Origin: Stutzerimonas stutzeri RCH2
Lineage (GTDB): Bacteria; Pseudomonadota; Gammaproteobacteria; Pseudomonadales; Pseudomonadaceae
Length of the DNA stretch: 64,000 bases
Assembly (NCBI RefSeq): GCF_000327065.1
Contig: NC_019936.1
Location: forward strand, 620,001 to 684,000
Direction of reading: 5' to 3'
Positions within the stretch are counted from its first letter, which is position 1; the number at the start of each line of letters is the position of its first letter. The notes under the pieces were generated by a model that saw only the letters and a program-made list of their open reading frames with translations, ran no database searches and was not told where the DNA came from. Shown here piece after piece: positions 56,201 through 64,000 of the stretch. Position numbers and translations under genes: made by a program.

Positions 56201-56349
56201 TGTGTAAAAACGTTTTCGAGCGCGACAGGTACTCAAAACCGGACTGGAAATCGCGCATCTGGGCGAAATCCACATCTGCTGAGGTGCCGAAAAATTTCAG
56301 ATTTCACGTAGACGCGCGCGCTTCAATTTTGACGAAGCGTTTTTACACA
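56201..56349. mobile_element. Possible 149-bp miniature inverted-repeat element
   Basis: Perfect 12-bp terminal repeats TGTGTAAAAACG (56201) and CGTTTTTACACA (56338-56349), with partial extension (TTTTCG versus CTTCG). Such ends resemble IS-derived MITEs. No transposase gene inside. Flanking target duplication is not evident. Confidence 0.5.
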
Positions 56350-56520
56350 CTCTGGGCCAAAAGCAGGCATTAGATGTGACCACGGCACTCGAGGTGATTC
56401 AAAACTGCTCTAGACGTTCGTCTTCAGCTGATAGCCATATGGACAGCACACACCACCCAAGGTACGGTTCATTTGCCATGGTAATACGCCATTATCAAGC
56501 GATGCCTAGAGGGATTTAGA

Positions 56521-58179
56521 GTGCACGTTAAAGCCATCAAGCTGATCAACTTCAAAAAATTTCGCGACGAACTTCTAGAATTCAACGACGACGTCAATAT
56601 TTTCGTCGGCGACAACAATGCTGGTAAAAGCACAATCTTGGAAGCGTTAGAAATTGTGCTCAATTACAATCATCGTGGACGGCCCTTCAACGGCGAGTTC
56701 TCCCCTGATCTTTTCAATCAGGATGCCGTCACGCGGTTTCTCGCCTCTGACTTGAGCTCCAAGCACCTGCCCAGCCTTATCATCGAAGCCTACATTGACG
56801 GTGTGCCTGAGTACCGAGGCTCGAACAACAGCCTCAAGGCTGACGCCCAGGGCGTCTTGGTACAAGCCTGTTTCGACCCGTCGCTGGAGGCCGTATACGA
56901 GAGCCACCTGCTGACCAAGCCGAACATCACCAGCATTCCGATCGAATTCTATAAGGTGGAATGGCTCGATTTCGGTTGGAATCCGATAAAACCGATCGCT
57001 AAGAAGTTTAAGGCGCTGTACATCGACCCCACACGTATCCACCCAACCATGGGGAAGAACCAGTACATTTCGAGCATTCTCAACACCGCATTGGCGAAGG
57101 AAGAGCTCGTCAAGCTGACCCTCAATTATCGTGAAAACCTGCAGGTGTTTAACAACTCCGGGGAGGTCAGGACGGTCAATGCCAGCCTTGATGCGGGTCA
57201 CCTTATCACCGATAGCAAGCTCACCATTGCAGCAAGTACGTTACCTGCGGGCTCCATCCAGACCGGCCTACAGCTTGAGGTCGATGATGTGCCTTTTCAC
57301 CTCATCGGCAAGGGTGAACAGAGCAATGTGCAGATTAAACTGGCCATTCAGAACAAATCCCACGACATCGATCTGGTGATGATGGAAGAGCCCGAAAATC
57401 ATCTATCTCACACCAATCTGAACAAGCTTGTGCACTACATCGAAACCCAGCGAGGAGACAAGCAGCTGTTCCTGACCACCCACAGCTCGTATGTGTTGAA
57501 CAAGCTGAGTATCGACAAAATTTGCCTTGTGCAGTCAGGGTACAAAAGGCTGCACACGCTAGACGCTAAAGTGGTGAAGACCCTCAAGCGTCTTCCTGGC
57601 TACGACACCTTGCGGGTGGCACTGTCGGGCAAGGTCATCCTGGTCGAGGGGCCGTCGGACGAACTGGTGCTCAAGAAAATCTACCAACGAAAACACAACC
57701 GACTGCCTGAGCAGGACGGGATAGATATCATCGTGGTACGCGGTGTAGGTTTCAAGACGTTCATCGAAGTCGGTAAAGAGATCGGCACCAAGATCCATGT
57801 GCTCAGGGATAATGACGGCGACTATAACGGTAACGTTGTACAAGGACGTCTGGAATACGCTGCGTTTCCTAACATCAAGCTGTACTCGTCGATGAACGAC
57901 GCCGAATTTTCGCTTGAGCCAGCGATGATTTATGCCAACGCAGTTGACATTAAAACCCTTGACGCTTTCGCAAAGGAAGTCTTGTCGACGGAAACCTTCA
58001 ATATCTACAACGCAGAGGTCTCTCTGGAGGATCGAAGGGAAAATTTGATCCGTTGGTTCAAGAGCGTAAAGGGCAACGGTAAAGGCGCTCGCAAGGTCGA
58101 CTCTGCGGTCAAACTGTTCGATGGCGCACTGGACTTCAAGTACCCAGCCTTTCTAGACGAGGTGCTCGATTTTGCCTAA
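56521..58179 (+). CDS. OLD-family nuclease, Gabija GajA-like
   Basis: A 552-aa protein: ABC-type ATPase (Walker A DNNAGKST at about 33-40; MEEPENHLSH signature/Walker B at about 287) split by a long insertion, then a TOPRIM nuclease domain (VILVEGPSDELVLKKI about 375; RDNDGDYNG about 429). This order defines OLD nucleases. The next gene, a UvrD-like helicase overlapping by 8 nt, makes it class 2 OLD, as in the Gabija phage-defence system. GTG start. Confidence 0.85.
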   Translation: MHVKAIKLINFKKFRDELLEFNDDVNIFVGDNNAGKSTILEALEIVLNYNHRGRPFNGEFSPDLFNQDAVTRFLASDLSSKHLPSLIIEAYIDGVPEYRGSNNSLKADAQGVLVQACFDPSLEAVYESHLLTKPNITSIPIEFYKVEWLDFGWNPIKPIAKKFKALYIDPTRIHPTMGKNQYISSILNTALAKEELVKLTLNYRENLQVFNNSGEVRTVNASLDAGHLITDSKLTIAASTLPAGSIQTGLQLEVDDVPFHLIGKGEQSNVQIKLAIQNKSHDIDLVMMEEPENHLSHTNLNKLVHYIETQRGDKQLFLTTHSSYVLNKLSIDKICLVQSGYKRLHTLDAKVVKTLKRLPGYDTLRVALSGKVILVEGPSDELVLKKIYQRKHNRLPEQDGIDIIVVRGVGFKTFIEVGKEIGTKIHVLRDNDGDYNGNVVQGRLEYAAFPNIKLYSSMNDAEFSLEPAMIYANAVDIKTLDAFAKEVLSTETFNIYNAEVSLEDRRENLIRWFKSVKGNGKGARKVDSAVKLFDGALDFKYPAFLDEVLDFA

Positions 58180-59356
58180 CGAACTCTGGGTCGCAGGCGC
58201 CGGATCAGGGAAAACGCACAAGATCATTACTGAAGCCATTGAGACCATCAAGGCTGGTGGACGTGTGCTTGTAGTCACCTATACAACCAATAATCAGGCA
58301 GAGTTGCGCTCTCGTTTTGTTGAGTTGTACGGTGCTAGCAGTGAGCACTTCGTCGTCAAGGGGCTGTTCTCTTTTTACCTGGAAGATATGGTGCGTCCCT
58401 ATCAGAGCGAGGTATTTCCAGATCGGATCACGACTATCTCGTTCACTGAGAACAACCCTCACTTAATATCAGGTACAACCTACTACATTGAAGGCAGAGC
58501 TGAAAAATCGGAAGATGGCACGATCAATCCACTGCATTACCTGACGCCCTGCAAAACAAAGGCGTACTCCGGGTTTTTGGCAAAGCTTGCGACCCTCATT
58601 GCGAAACTATCCAAAAATGCCCCTGCCAAGCGGTTGAAGGAGATTTATCAAAGGGTCTATTTTGATGAAGTGCAGGATTTGGTCGGTTGGGACTACGACG
58701 TGATCAAATCACTCAACAAGGTCATGGTCGACTCGATCTGTTGTGTGGGCGACTTTCGACAGACAATCTACACAACGACGTTCGGCCATAAGGCTCCGCA
58801 GACGCCTCAACAGAAGGTCGATTACTTCGTCGGGAAAATGAAGTTCGAAAAGCATTCGATGCCGAAGAATCGCAGGTGCATACAAGAAATCTGCGACCTC
58901 TCCGACACGATCCACCTGGGGCTGTATGACAAGACGGTAACAGGTGTCGAGAAAGTGCCAGACGAAATATCGCATCACCATGGCACCTTCATAGTGAAAC
59001 AATCTCAGGTGAGCGATTACTTGGCAGCGTTTCAGCCTCAAGTACTGCGCTGGTCGTCCACCACCGGCACTGGATACCTACCGGGTAACCTTATCTGTTA
59101 TACGTTCGGTTCCTGCAAAGGCTTAGGCTTTGATCGAGTGCTTGTGATCCCGTCAGATAAACATCTGAAGTTCATTGGCGGAAATGCCAAAGTGTTCGAC
59201 AAGGATAAGACGGAGGAGTCGCGAAACAAGCTATACGTCGCGATTACCCGCGCGCGCTATAGCCTGGCCTTCCTCGTCGAGGATAAGAAGGTGAAAGGGC
59301 TCCCTTACCCCATATGGGATGGCTCTGGCGCGCTCAATGCAGTGATCGAAAAGTGA
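58172..59356 (+). CDS. UvrD-like helicase, Gabija GajB-like
   Basis: A 394-aa superfamily 1 helicase: Walker A GAGSGKT (8-14), motif Ia VTYTTNNQAELRSRF, Walker B YFDEVQDL (about 165), motif III CVGDFRQTIY (about 190), motif V CKGLGFDRVLV (about 315), motif VI RNKLYVAITRARYSL (about 352). Shorter than typical GajB (about 490 aa), but all motifs are present. Coupled to the OLD gene. Confidence 0.85.
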   Translation: MPNELWVAGAGSGKTHKIITEAIETIKAGGRVLVVTYTTNNQAELRSRFVELYGASSEHFVVKGLFSFYLEDMVRPYQSEVFPDRITTISFTENNPHLISGTTYYIEGRAEKSEDGTINPLHYLTPCKTKAYSGFLAKLATLIAKLSKNAPAKRLKEIYQRVYFDEVQDLVGWDYDVIKSLNKVMVDSICCVGDFRQTIYTTTFGHKAPQTPQQKVDYFVGKMKFEKHSMPKNRRCIQEICDLSDTIHLGLYDKTVTGVEKVPDEISHHHGTFIVKQSQVSDYLAAFQPQVLRWSSTTGTGYLPGNLICYTFGSCKGLGFDRVLVIPSDKHLKFIGGNAKVFDKDKTEESRNKLYVAITRARYSLAFLVEDKKVKGLPYPIWDGSGALNAVIEK

Positions 59357-59429
59357 GGCGGAGAGGCTGACGACTCATGTTGAGTGACGAGAAGCCGCCT
59401 CTCCCCGCGGACATTTCAGGAGCAATACC

Positions 59430-59708
59430 ATGACGATGGCCCATGAGCGCACCCGTAGCGTTGTTCAAACACGGGACTTCCTACAGGAGCTGGCTAGGGA
59501 CACGAGCCTTCCTGAAAACGTACGGTACCAAGCAAATAATCTACTTCGGCATTACCCGACAGCAGAAGCCGTCTGGTTGGCTGGTCGAGTGGAAGAGCGA
59601 TCCAAGCAAGAGCTTTCCCTATTGGCCGACAAGCATGGACCTCTACATCCGGTGTTAGTCAGCTGGCTGTTAAATGATCCGATGTTTTCGGATCACGGAG
59701 CCAGCTGA
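59430..59708 (+). CDS. BPSL0761-family protein
   Basis: A 92-aa protein starting MTMAHERTRSVVQTRDFLQELARDTSLPENVR, the hallmark of the BPSL0761 family, small proteins of unknown function common on genomic islands. Located between the defence pair and the island end, convergent with nothing and 73 nt after the helicase. Confidence 0.85.
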   Translation: MTMAHERTRSVVQTRDFLQELARDTSLPENVRYQANNLLRHYPTAEAVWLAGRVEERSKQELSLLADKHGPLHPVLVSWLLNDPMFSDHGAS

Positions 59709-59891
59709 GCCGGGGCGCAACACTGGCAAGAGGATCCCCCTCGTCAGGTGTTCAAGGGGCAGATGCTGGCTGTGGCCTTGATGTCCATCATGCCGTTTAA
59801 ATAGGCCCCGTTTATCTCTGAGCGGCCCGAAGGGAGCCGTGCACTGGGCGTGATTGACATACCGCCGTGCCGTAACAGCTTCCCTCGTATC

Positions 59892-59897
59892 TATAAT
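59892..59897 (+). promoter_or_regulatory. -10 element supplied by the island for hrpB
   Basis: TATAAT 24 nt before the hybrid hrpB ATG, the same distance as in the native copy. An AGGAG RBS is 6 nt before the ATG. The island therefore carries a working promoter and start for the gene it splits. Confidence 0.6.
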
Positions 59898-59920
59898 TGG
59901 TGGCTCAGCTAGGAGCCATC

Positions 59921-62446
59921 ATGAGTTTGTTGCCGATTGAATCTGTTTTGCCCGCTTTAAGAGATGCCTTGTCTGCACGTAATGAAGTTGTACTTGAGGC
60001 AGCGCCGGGGGCAGGCAAAACAACGCGAGTACCAATAGCGCTGCTGGAAGAGCCTTGGCTGGCCGACCAGACTATTGTCATGCTCGAACCACGTCGACTA
60101 GCTGCCAGAGCCGCAGCTGAGCGACTGGCGAGCGAGCTGGGAGAAAGCGTTGGGCAAACAGTCGGCTATCGAATTCGCTTGGAGAGTAAGGTCGGACCAC
60201 AGACTCGAATTGAAGTAGTGACTGAAGGCATTCTTACTCGTCGGCTTCAAGACGATCCTGCCCTAGATGGCGTTGGGCTGCTCATATTTGATGAGTATCA
60301 TCTGCGTAGTCTCGATGCCGATCTGGCGTTGGCCTTGTGTCTCAACGGCCGTGAGTTGTTGCGCGACGAACCGCCGCTGAAGGTGCTGCTGATGTCCGCC
60401 ACGCTGGAAGGCGAGCGCCTGTCGCGCCTGCTGGACGAGGCGCCTGTGGTACGCAGCGAAGGTCGCATGTATCCGGTGGAGCAGCGTTGGGGGCGGCCGA
60501 GTCAGATCGGCGAGGCGCTCGAACCCCGGGTGGTACAGACCATGCTCCAGGCCCTGGCCGATGAACCTGGCAGCCTGCTGGTGTTCCTCCCCGGCCAGGC
60601 GGAGATTCGCCGCGTCGCCGAGCAGTTGGCCGAGCGCCTCGCTGGCCGGTCAGAGATCCTGCTCTGCCCGCTCCACGGTGAACTGGACCTCGCTGCCCAG
60701 CGCGCGGCCATCGAGCCGGCACCGGCGGGCAAGCGCAAGGTGGTGCTGGCCACCAACATCGCCGAGACCAGCCTGACCATCGATGGCGTGCGCGTGGTGG
60801 TGGACGCGGGCCTGGAGCGTGTACCGCGCTTCGACCCGGCCAGTGGCATGACTCGCCTGGACACCCAGCGTATTTCCCGCTCCTCCGCGACCCAGCGTGC
60901 CGGCCGTGCCGGCCGTCTGCAGCCGGGTGCCTGCTACCGGCTCTGGTCTGAGGCCCAGCATGAGCAACTGGCCGCCCACGGGAGCGCGGAAATCCTCCAG
61001 GCCGACCTTGCCGGACTGGCGTTGCAACTGGCGCGCTGGGGGATTGGTGATCCCAATGAACTGGCCTGGCTCGATCCGCCGCCCACGGCTGCCTACGCCC
61101 AGGGCCGTGACCTGCTGCAACGCCTCGGCGCACTGGCCGACGATGGCAACTTGACCCGCCATGGCCAGGCCATGGCCGAACTGCCCGCCCATCCGCGCAT
61201 TGCCCACCTGCTGTTACGTGGCCACGCCCTGGGACTCGGCGGCCTGGCCTGTGACCTCGCCGCCCTACTGGGCGAGCGCGACATCCTGCGTGGTGGCGGT
61301 GCCGACCTGCACAGCCGCCTCGCCTTGCTGGCCGGTAACGACAAGGCAGCGCGTGGCGCTCGTGGCGGCGTGCAGCGTGCTCGCCAGCTGGCGCGGCAGT
61401 TCCGTTCCTACCTGCGTGGCCCGGCCAGCGAGCCGGTGGCCGATCCGGATCACCCGCGCTGGCTCGGCTGCCTGCTGGCGTTCGCCTACCCGGACCGCAT
61501 TGCCCAGCAACGTCGTGCCGGAGGGGCCGATTATCGGCTGGCCAATGGCCGTGCAGCCACCTTTGGCGAGCCGGATGCGCTGATGAAGGAGCCCTGGTTG
61601 GTGATCGCCGATCTCGGTAGCCGCCAGGGCCAGCGTGAAGAGCGCATCTATCTCGCGGCCGACCTTGATCCCGCACTGTTCGACGGCCCTCTGGCCGAAC
61701 AGGTAAGGTGCCAGGACCTGCTCGACTGGGAAGAGCGCGAAGGTGTGCTGCGCGCCGAACGTCAGGTGAAAGTGGGTGAGTTGGTGCTGGCCCGCGAAGC
61801 CCTTGCCGAACTGGATGACGAGGCCCGCTCGCGTGCGCTGCTCGGTCTGGTGCGACGCAAGGGGCTGGAGCTGCTGCCGTGGAGTGCGGAGCTGCGCCAG
61901 TGGCAGGCGCGGGTGGCGCTGCTGCGCCGACTGGACCTGGCCGACACGGGCAGCAGCGAATGGCCAGACCTCTCCGACGCGGCGCTTCTGGCCAGCCTGG
62001 AGGAGTGGCTGCAGCCCTGGCTGGGCAAGGTCAGCCGCCTCAGCCATTTCGCCAACCTCGACCTCGCCGGCATCCTCCATGGCCTGCTGCCCTGGCCGCT
62101 GCCGCAACGCCTCGACGAGCTGGCGCCGCGTACGCTGGAAGTGCCCTCCGGCTCGCGCATCCGCCTCGACTACAGCGACGAGATGCCGGTTCTCGCGGTG
62201 CGCCTCCAAGAGCTGTTCGGCCTCGCCGACACTCCGCGCATCGCCGGTGGCCGTCAGGGCGTCAAGCTGCACCTGCTGTCCCCGGCCCAGCGCCCGGTGC
62301 AGGTCACCCAGGACCTGGCGAGTTTCTGGCGCAATACCTACGCGGAAGTGAAGAAAGATTTACGAGGTAGGTACCCTAAGCATTACTGGCCTGAGGACCC
62401 GCTTGTGGCCCAGGCTACAGCTAGAGCTAAGCCGCGAAAATCGTAG
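59921..62446 (+). CDS. hrpB: ATP-dependent helicase HrpB, hybrid gene
   Basis: An 841-aa DExH helicase: Walker A GAGKTT (30-35), motif II DEYH (124-127), SATLEGERL, motif VI QRAGRAGR, then the HrpB C-terminal domain ending KKDLRGRYPKHYWPEDPL. The gene is a mosaic. Codons 1-127 are AT-richer and replace the native 5' end left at 9120-9500. Codons 128 to about 808 have native GC-rich usage. The last ~33 codons are again AT-richer. The usual Glu after DExH (DEFHERSL) is Leu128 here, a scar of recombination. Confidence 0.93.
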   Translation: MSLLPIESVLPALRDALSARNEVVLEAAPGAGKTTRVPIALLEEPWLADQTIVMLEPRRLAARAAAERLASELGESVGQTVGYRIRLESKVGPQTRIEVVTEGILTRRLQDDPALDGVGLLIFDEYHLRSLDADLALALCLNGRELLRDEPPLKVLLMSATLEGERLSRLLDEAPVVRSEGRMYPVEQRWGRPSQIGEALEPRVVQTMLQALADEPGSLLVFLPGQAEIRRVAEQLAERLAGRSEILLCPLHGELDLAAQRAAIEPAPAGKRKVVLATNIAETSLTIDGVRVVVDAGLERVPRFDPASGMTRLDTQRISRSSATQRAGRAGRLQPGACYRLWSEAQHEQLAAHGSAEILQADLAGLALQLARWGIGDPNELAWLDPPPTAAYAQGRDLLQRLGALADDGNLTRHGQAMAELPAHPRIAHLLLRGHALGLGGLACDLAALLGERDILRGGGADLHSRLALLAGNDKAARGARGGVQRARQLARQFRSYLRGPASEPVADPDHPRWLGCLLAFAYPDRIAQQRRAGGADYRLANGRAATFGEPDALMKEPWLVIADLGSRQGQREERIYLAADLDPALFDGPLAEQVRCQDLLDWEEREGVLRAERQVKVGELVLAREALAELDDEARSRALLGLVRRKGLELLPWSAELRQWQARVALLRRLDLADTGSSEWPDLSDAALLASLEEWLQPWLGKVSRLSHFANLDLAGILHGLLPWPLPQRLDELAPRTLEVPSGSRIRLDYSDEMPVLAVRLQELFGLADTPRIAGGRQGVKLHLLSPAQRPVQVTQDLASFWRNTYAEVKKDLRGRYPKHYWPEDPLVAQATARAKPRKS
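60288..60312 (+). other. Right attachment junction (attR-like) in hrpB
   Basis: Island-type codon use ends and core-type hrpB begins just after GATGAGTATCAT (60290-60301). Aligns codon for codon with the break at 9489-9500. Together they bound an island of about 50.8 kb. Confidence 0.78.
62340..62446 (+). other. Second junction at the 3' end of hrpB
   Basis: After GAAGTGAAGAAA the hrpB sequence switches from GC-rich to AT-richer codons (GATTTACGAGGTAGGTACC, CCTAAGCATTACTGG) while keeping the conserved protein KDLRGRYPKHYWPED. This suggests that a second element inserted here and supplied a new 3' end. The recombinase at 62953 is the likely agent. Confidence 0.62.
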
Positions 62447-62667
62447 GCTGTTGCTCAATGCGGGCGTGTGAACCGGAACCCAGTGTTGCCTCGAGAGCAA
62501 CGCAGGTTGGCTCTCTGTTGAGTGTGCCAGTCAACCGGCGTACTAGGGCCGTGCGAGTTTTACCGTATTGCCATTCGTAGAGTCGACGTGCCCGTTTTTT
62601 GCAGATTTCGGCCCTTTGTAAATGTGTGCTCCGGAACTTAAGCGACGGTTCACCCTTGACACCCTAG

Positions 62668-62886
62668 TGGAGGATCATAGATGTCGTGGACTTTGGCGGC
62701 ATCGACCATGCATTCCTGGTTGATCACAACGGCCAAGTGATCTTCAGCCTTGACAAGGGTCAGGTGATGACGAACCTCAAGGACATCTATCCGGACAGAG
62801 CCCTACGGATTGAGTCGGGCATTCAGGATGCCACCTTGCACGGGCAGGAGCGGATTGTCTCTTTCGCCCCAGTGAACGACCGGTAA
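62668..62886 (+). pseudogene. Fragment of a chemoreceptor dCache sensor domain
   Basis: The frame RIIDVVDFGGIDHAFLVD, QVMTNLKDIYPD, then ATLHGQERIVSFAPV matches the membrane-distal part of amino-acid-type methyl-accepting chemotaxis receptors. It begins after a stop codon and ends after about 73 codons, with no membrane or signalling domain. A remnant in the 506-bp gap 62447-62952, which has no other gene. Confidence 0.7.
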
Positions 62887-62952
62887 ACGTCGTCGTCATT
62901 AGACACGCGCTTTATGGACGCTTCGGCAGTGAAGCGAGTTGTATCGCAACAT

Positions 62953-64000
62953 TCAAAGGTGGTTATGCCAATGCTCCCAGCTTTTGACTGACTCCGTATT
63001 CTCTTCCTCTTCCTCTTCCTCTTCCTTTGTCTCTTTCTTGAGATCTTCTTGCCGAAGTTGCTTTAGCTTCTCCAGTTCACGCACGTACTCGTCAACTGGC
63101 ATACCATTTTTTAATGCGTTCAGAAGTAGCTCCTCGGCCTGGTCATATATACGGTTAGTCCTGATTATATGGGCAGATGAAACGATGTCTTCGTATCCAT
63201 CAAGTTTGGCGAATGCAAGATGAATATACCGTTCTACCGAGAGGGGATCTTTGTGGCCAGTCCACAGCATGACGTCGTAAAGAAACTTTTTGCTATTAAG
63301 CAGGGCGCTTCTGAAGTCGTCCTTTTGCTTGAACTTGTGTCTTTTGATTAGGAGTACGAAAAGATTGGTGATGAAAGCATGGCGGAACATGTGTGCACAG
63401 ACTTTTTCTTCGATGCCGGCGTGACTTCTAAGTTGAATCATTTCATTCGTAATACTGCAGGCACCGAGCGGCTTACCAGTCTTTTCTTGAACAAAGAGTC
63501 TGTCGTGATCCGTGTCCTTGAAGTTGCGAAGAGATATTCTGCGGGCAAACTGAATATATTTCTTAGCTTCGCTTAGTACCACTCTTGAAATCGGGATAAA
63601 ACGCTCGGAATAGGTTCCACGTTTCAAGGTTCGCAGACGTAGCAATGGGAACGACATGTTCATGGCATTACGTATGTCCGAAACGGTAATTTCAATTATC
63701 TCGCTGCGTCGAGCGCCCGTATGCTCAAGCAAGGAAATCACCAGATTCCGTCGAAGTTGAAGGTGTCTCGATGGGTGGATTTTGTTTGCTGAATCTCGCA
63801 AAAGCTTTATATGTTCGCTCGGGATCGGATCGCGCGTGTGGTAGCGCGTTCCAGATACATGAAGAGAGTGGTGATGCAGATAACTCCGCTTTATCGTTCT
63901 TCCTGAGCGCGTTGTGATAGTAAATGTTTTCATTACGGCGCGGATGGTTCCATTCTCTGATACAAATGCATCGTCGCCATAAAGACGTCCTACGAATTGC
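62953..64000 (-). CDS. Tyrosine recombinase/integrase, 5' end beyond window
   Basis: At least 326 aa, and the frame stays open upstream of the ATG at 63933 to the window edge (GRLYGDDAFVSENGTIRAV), so the start is probably outside. Catalytic residues: Arg in TGARRSE, HMFRH (H-x2-R), GHKDPLSVERY (His and Tyr nucleophile). A very acidic tail (KEEEEEEEEN). It reads toward hrpB, as expected for the integrase at an element end. Likely mediates the insertion at the hrpB 3' end. Confidence 0.85.
   Translation of the reverse strand, partial: QFVGRLYGDDAFVSENGTIRAVMKTFTITTRSGRTIKRSYLHHHSLHVSGTRYHTRDPIPSEHIKLLRDSANKIHPSRHLQLRRNLVISLLEHTGARRSEIIEITVSDIRNAMNMSFPLLRLRTLKRGTYSERFIPISRVVLSEAKKYIQFARRISLRNFKDTDHDRLFVQEKTGKPLGACSITNEMIQLRSHAGIEEKVCAHMFRHAFITNLFVLLIKRHKFKQKDDFRSALLNSKKFLYDVMLWTGHKDPLSVERYIHLAFAKLDGYEDIVSSAHIIRTNRIYDQAEELLLNALKNGMPVDEYVRELEKLKQLRQEDLKKETKEEEEEEEENTESVKSWEHWHNHL

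Noticed and set aside
59897..59920. Upstream start for hybrid HrpB adding 8 residues
   Set aside because: It overlaps the -10 element; the ATG at 59921 has an RBS and aligns with the native start.
60342..61676. 444-codon minus-strand ORF opposite hrpB
   Set aside because: Arg/Pro/Gly-rich shadow of the GC-rich native hrpB segment.

Overview
The window looks like a chromosome segment of a high-GC gammaproteobacterium of the Pseudomonas/Stutzerimonas group. This rests on gene content (urtABCD, RluE, FieF, HrpB, OprD porin, PtrA-like proteins, BPSL0761 family) and on GC-rich codon use in the flanks. The organism is inferred from family recognition; no database search was run.

Layout. (1) 1-9119, core chromosome: the urea transporter operon urtABCD (minus strand, with a good sigma-54 promoter match), a 23S rRNA pseudouridine synthase, a DUF2788 protein, a globin, an Lrp-type regulator, a noncoding stretch with a possible sRNA, a FieF-type cation exporter and a lipoprotein. 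(2) About 9500-60301, a large genomic island inserted inside the helicase gene hrpB, exactly at the DExH motif. A 5' stub of the old hrpB remains at 9120-9500. The island carries its own promoter and 5' third of hrpB (59892-60301), which rebuilds a full-length hybrid gene at 59921-62446. (3) About 62350-64000, a second foreign segment that appears to have replaced the last ~100 bp of hrpB and carries a tyrosine recombinase running off the window end.

Inside the island, 11.8-33.9 kb is a copper cassette. It encodes a CopR-type regulator and CopS-type sensor about 10 kb apart, the multicopper oxidase CopA, outer-membrane CopB, a His-rich cytochrome c, a Cys-rich copper storage protein, PtrA-like small periplasmic proteins, a CusCBA efflux pump with CusF, and a Cu+-type P1B ATPase. 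An ATP-grasp-like enzyme of unknown role sits just downstream of copS. Near-identical 15-bp boxes (TTACA-N4-TGTAAT type) precede most transcription units, so the genes probably form one CopR regulon. Next come a gene with a HEPN-like motif, integrase and TcmP fragments, and a CadR/CDF pair with a perfect operator dyad. The zinc/cadmium/cobalt cluster follows: a second two-component system, an OprD porin, CzcI-like, CzcCBA, a third PtrA-like protein and CzcD. Then come a DsbA/DsbB/methyltransferase trio, an arsenite-efflux-like permease, Tn3-family and IS3-family remnants, and a Gabija-like OLD nuclease plus UvrD-like helicase defence pair next to the right island end.

As a unit the island detoxifies periplasmic and cytosolic Cu and Zn/Cd/Co, adds probable arsenic export and phage defence, and preserves its target gene by supplying a replacement 5' end. 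The main candidates for new biology are the hrpB-targeting and target-restoring elements, the ATP-grasp gene, and a possible copper-controlled sRNA between copR and the first ptrA-like gene.
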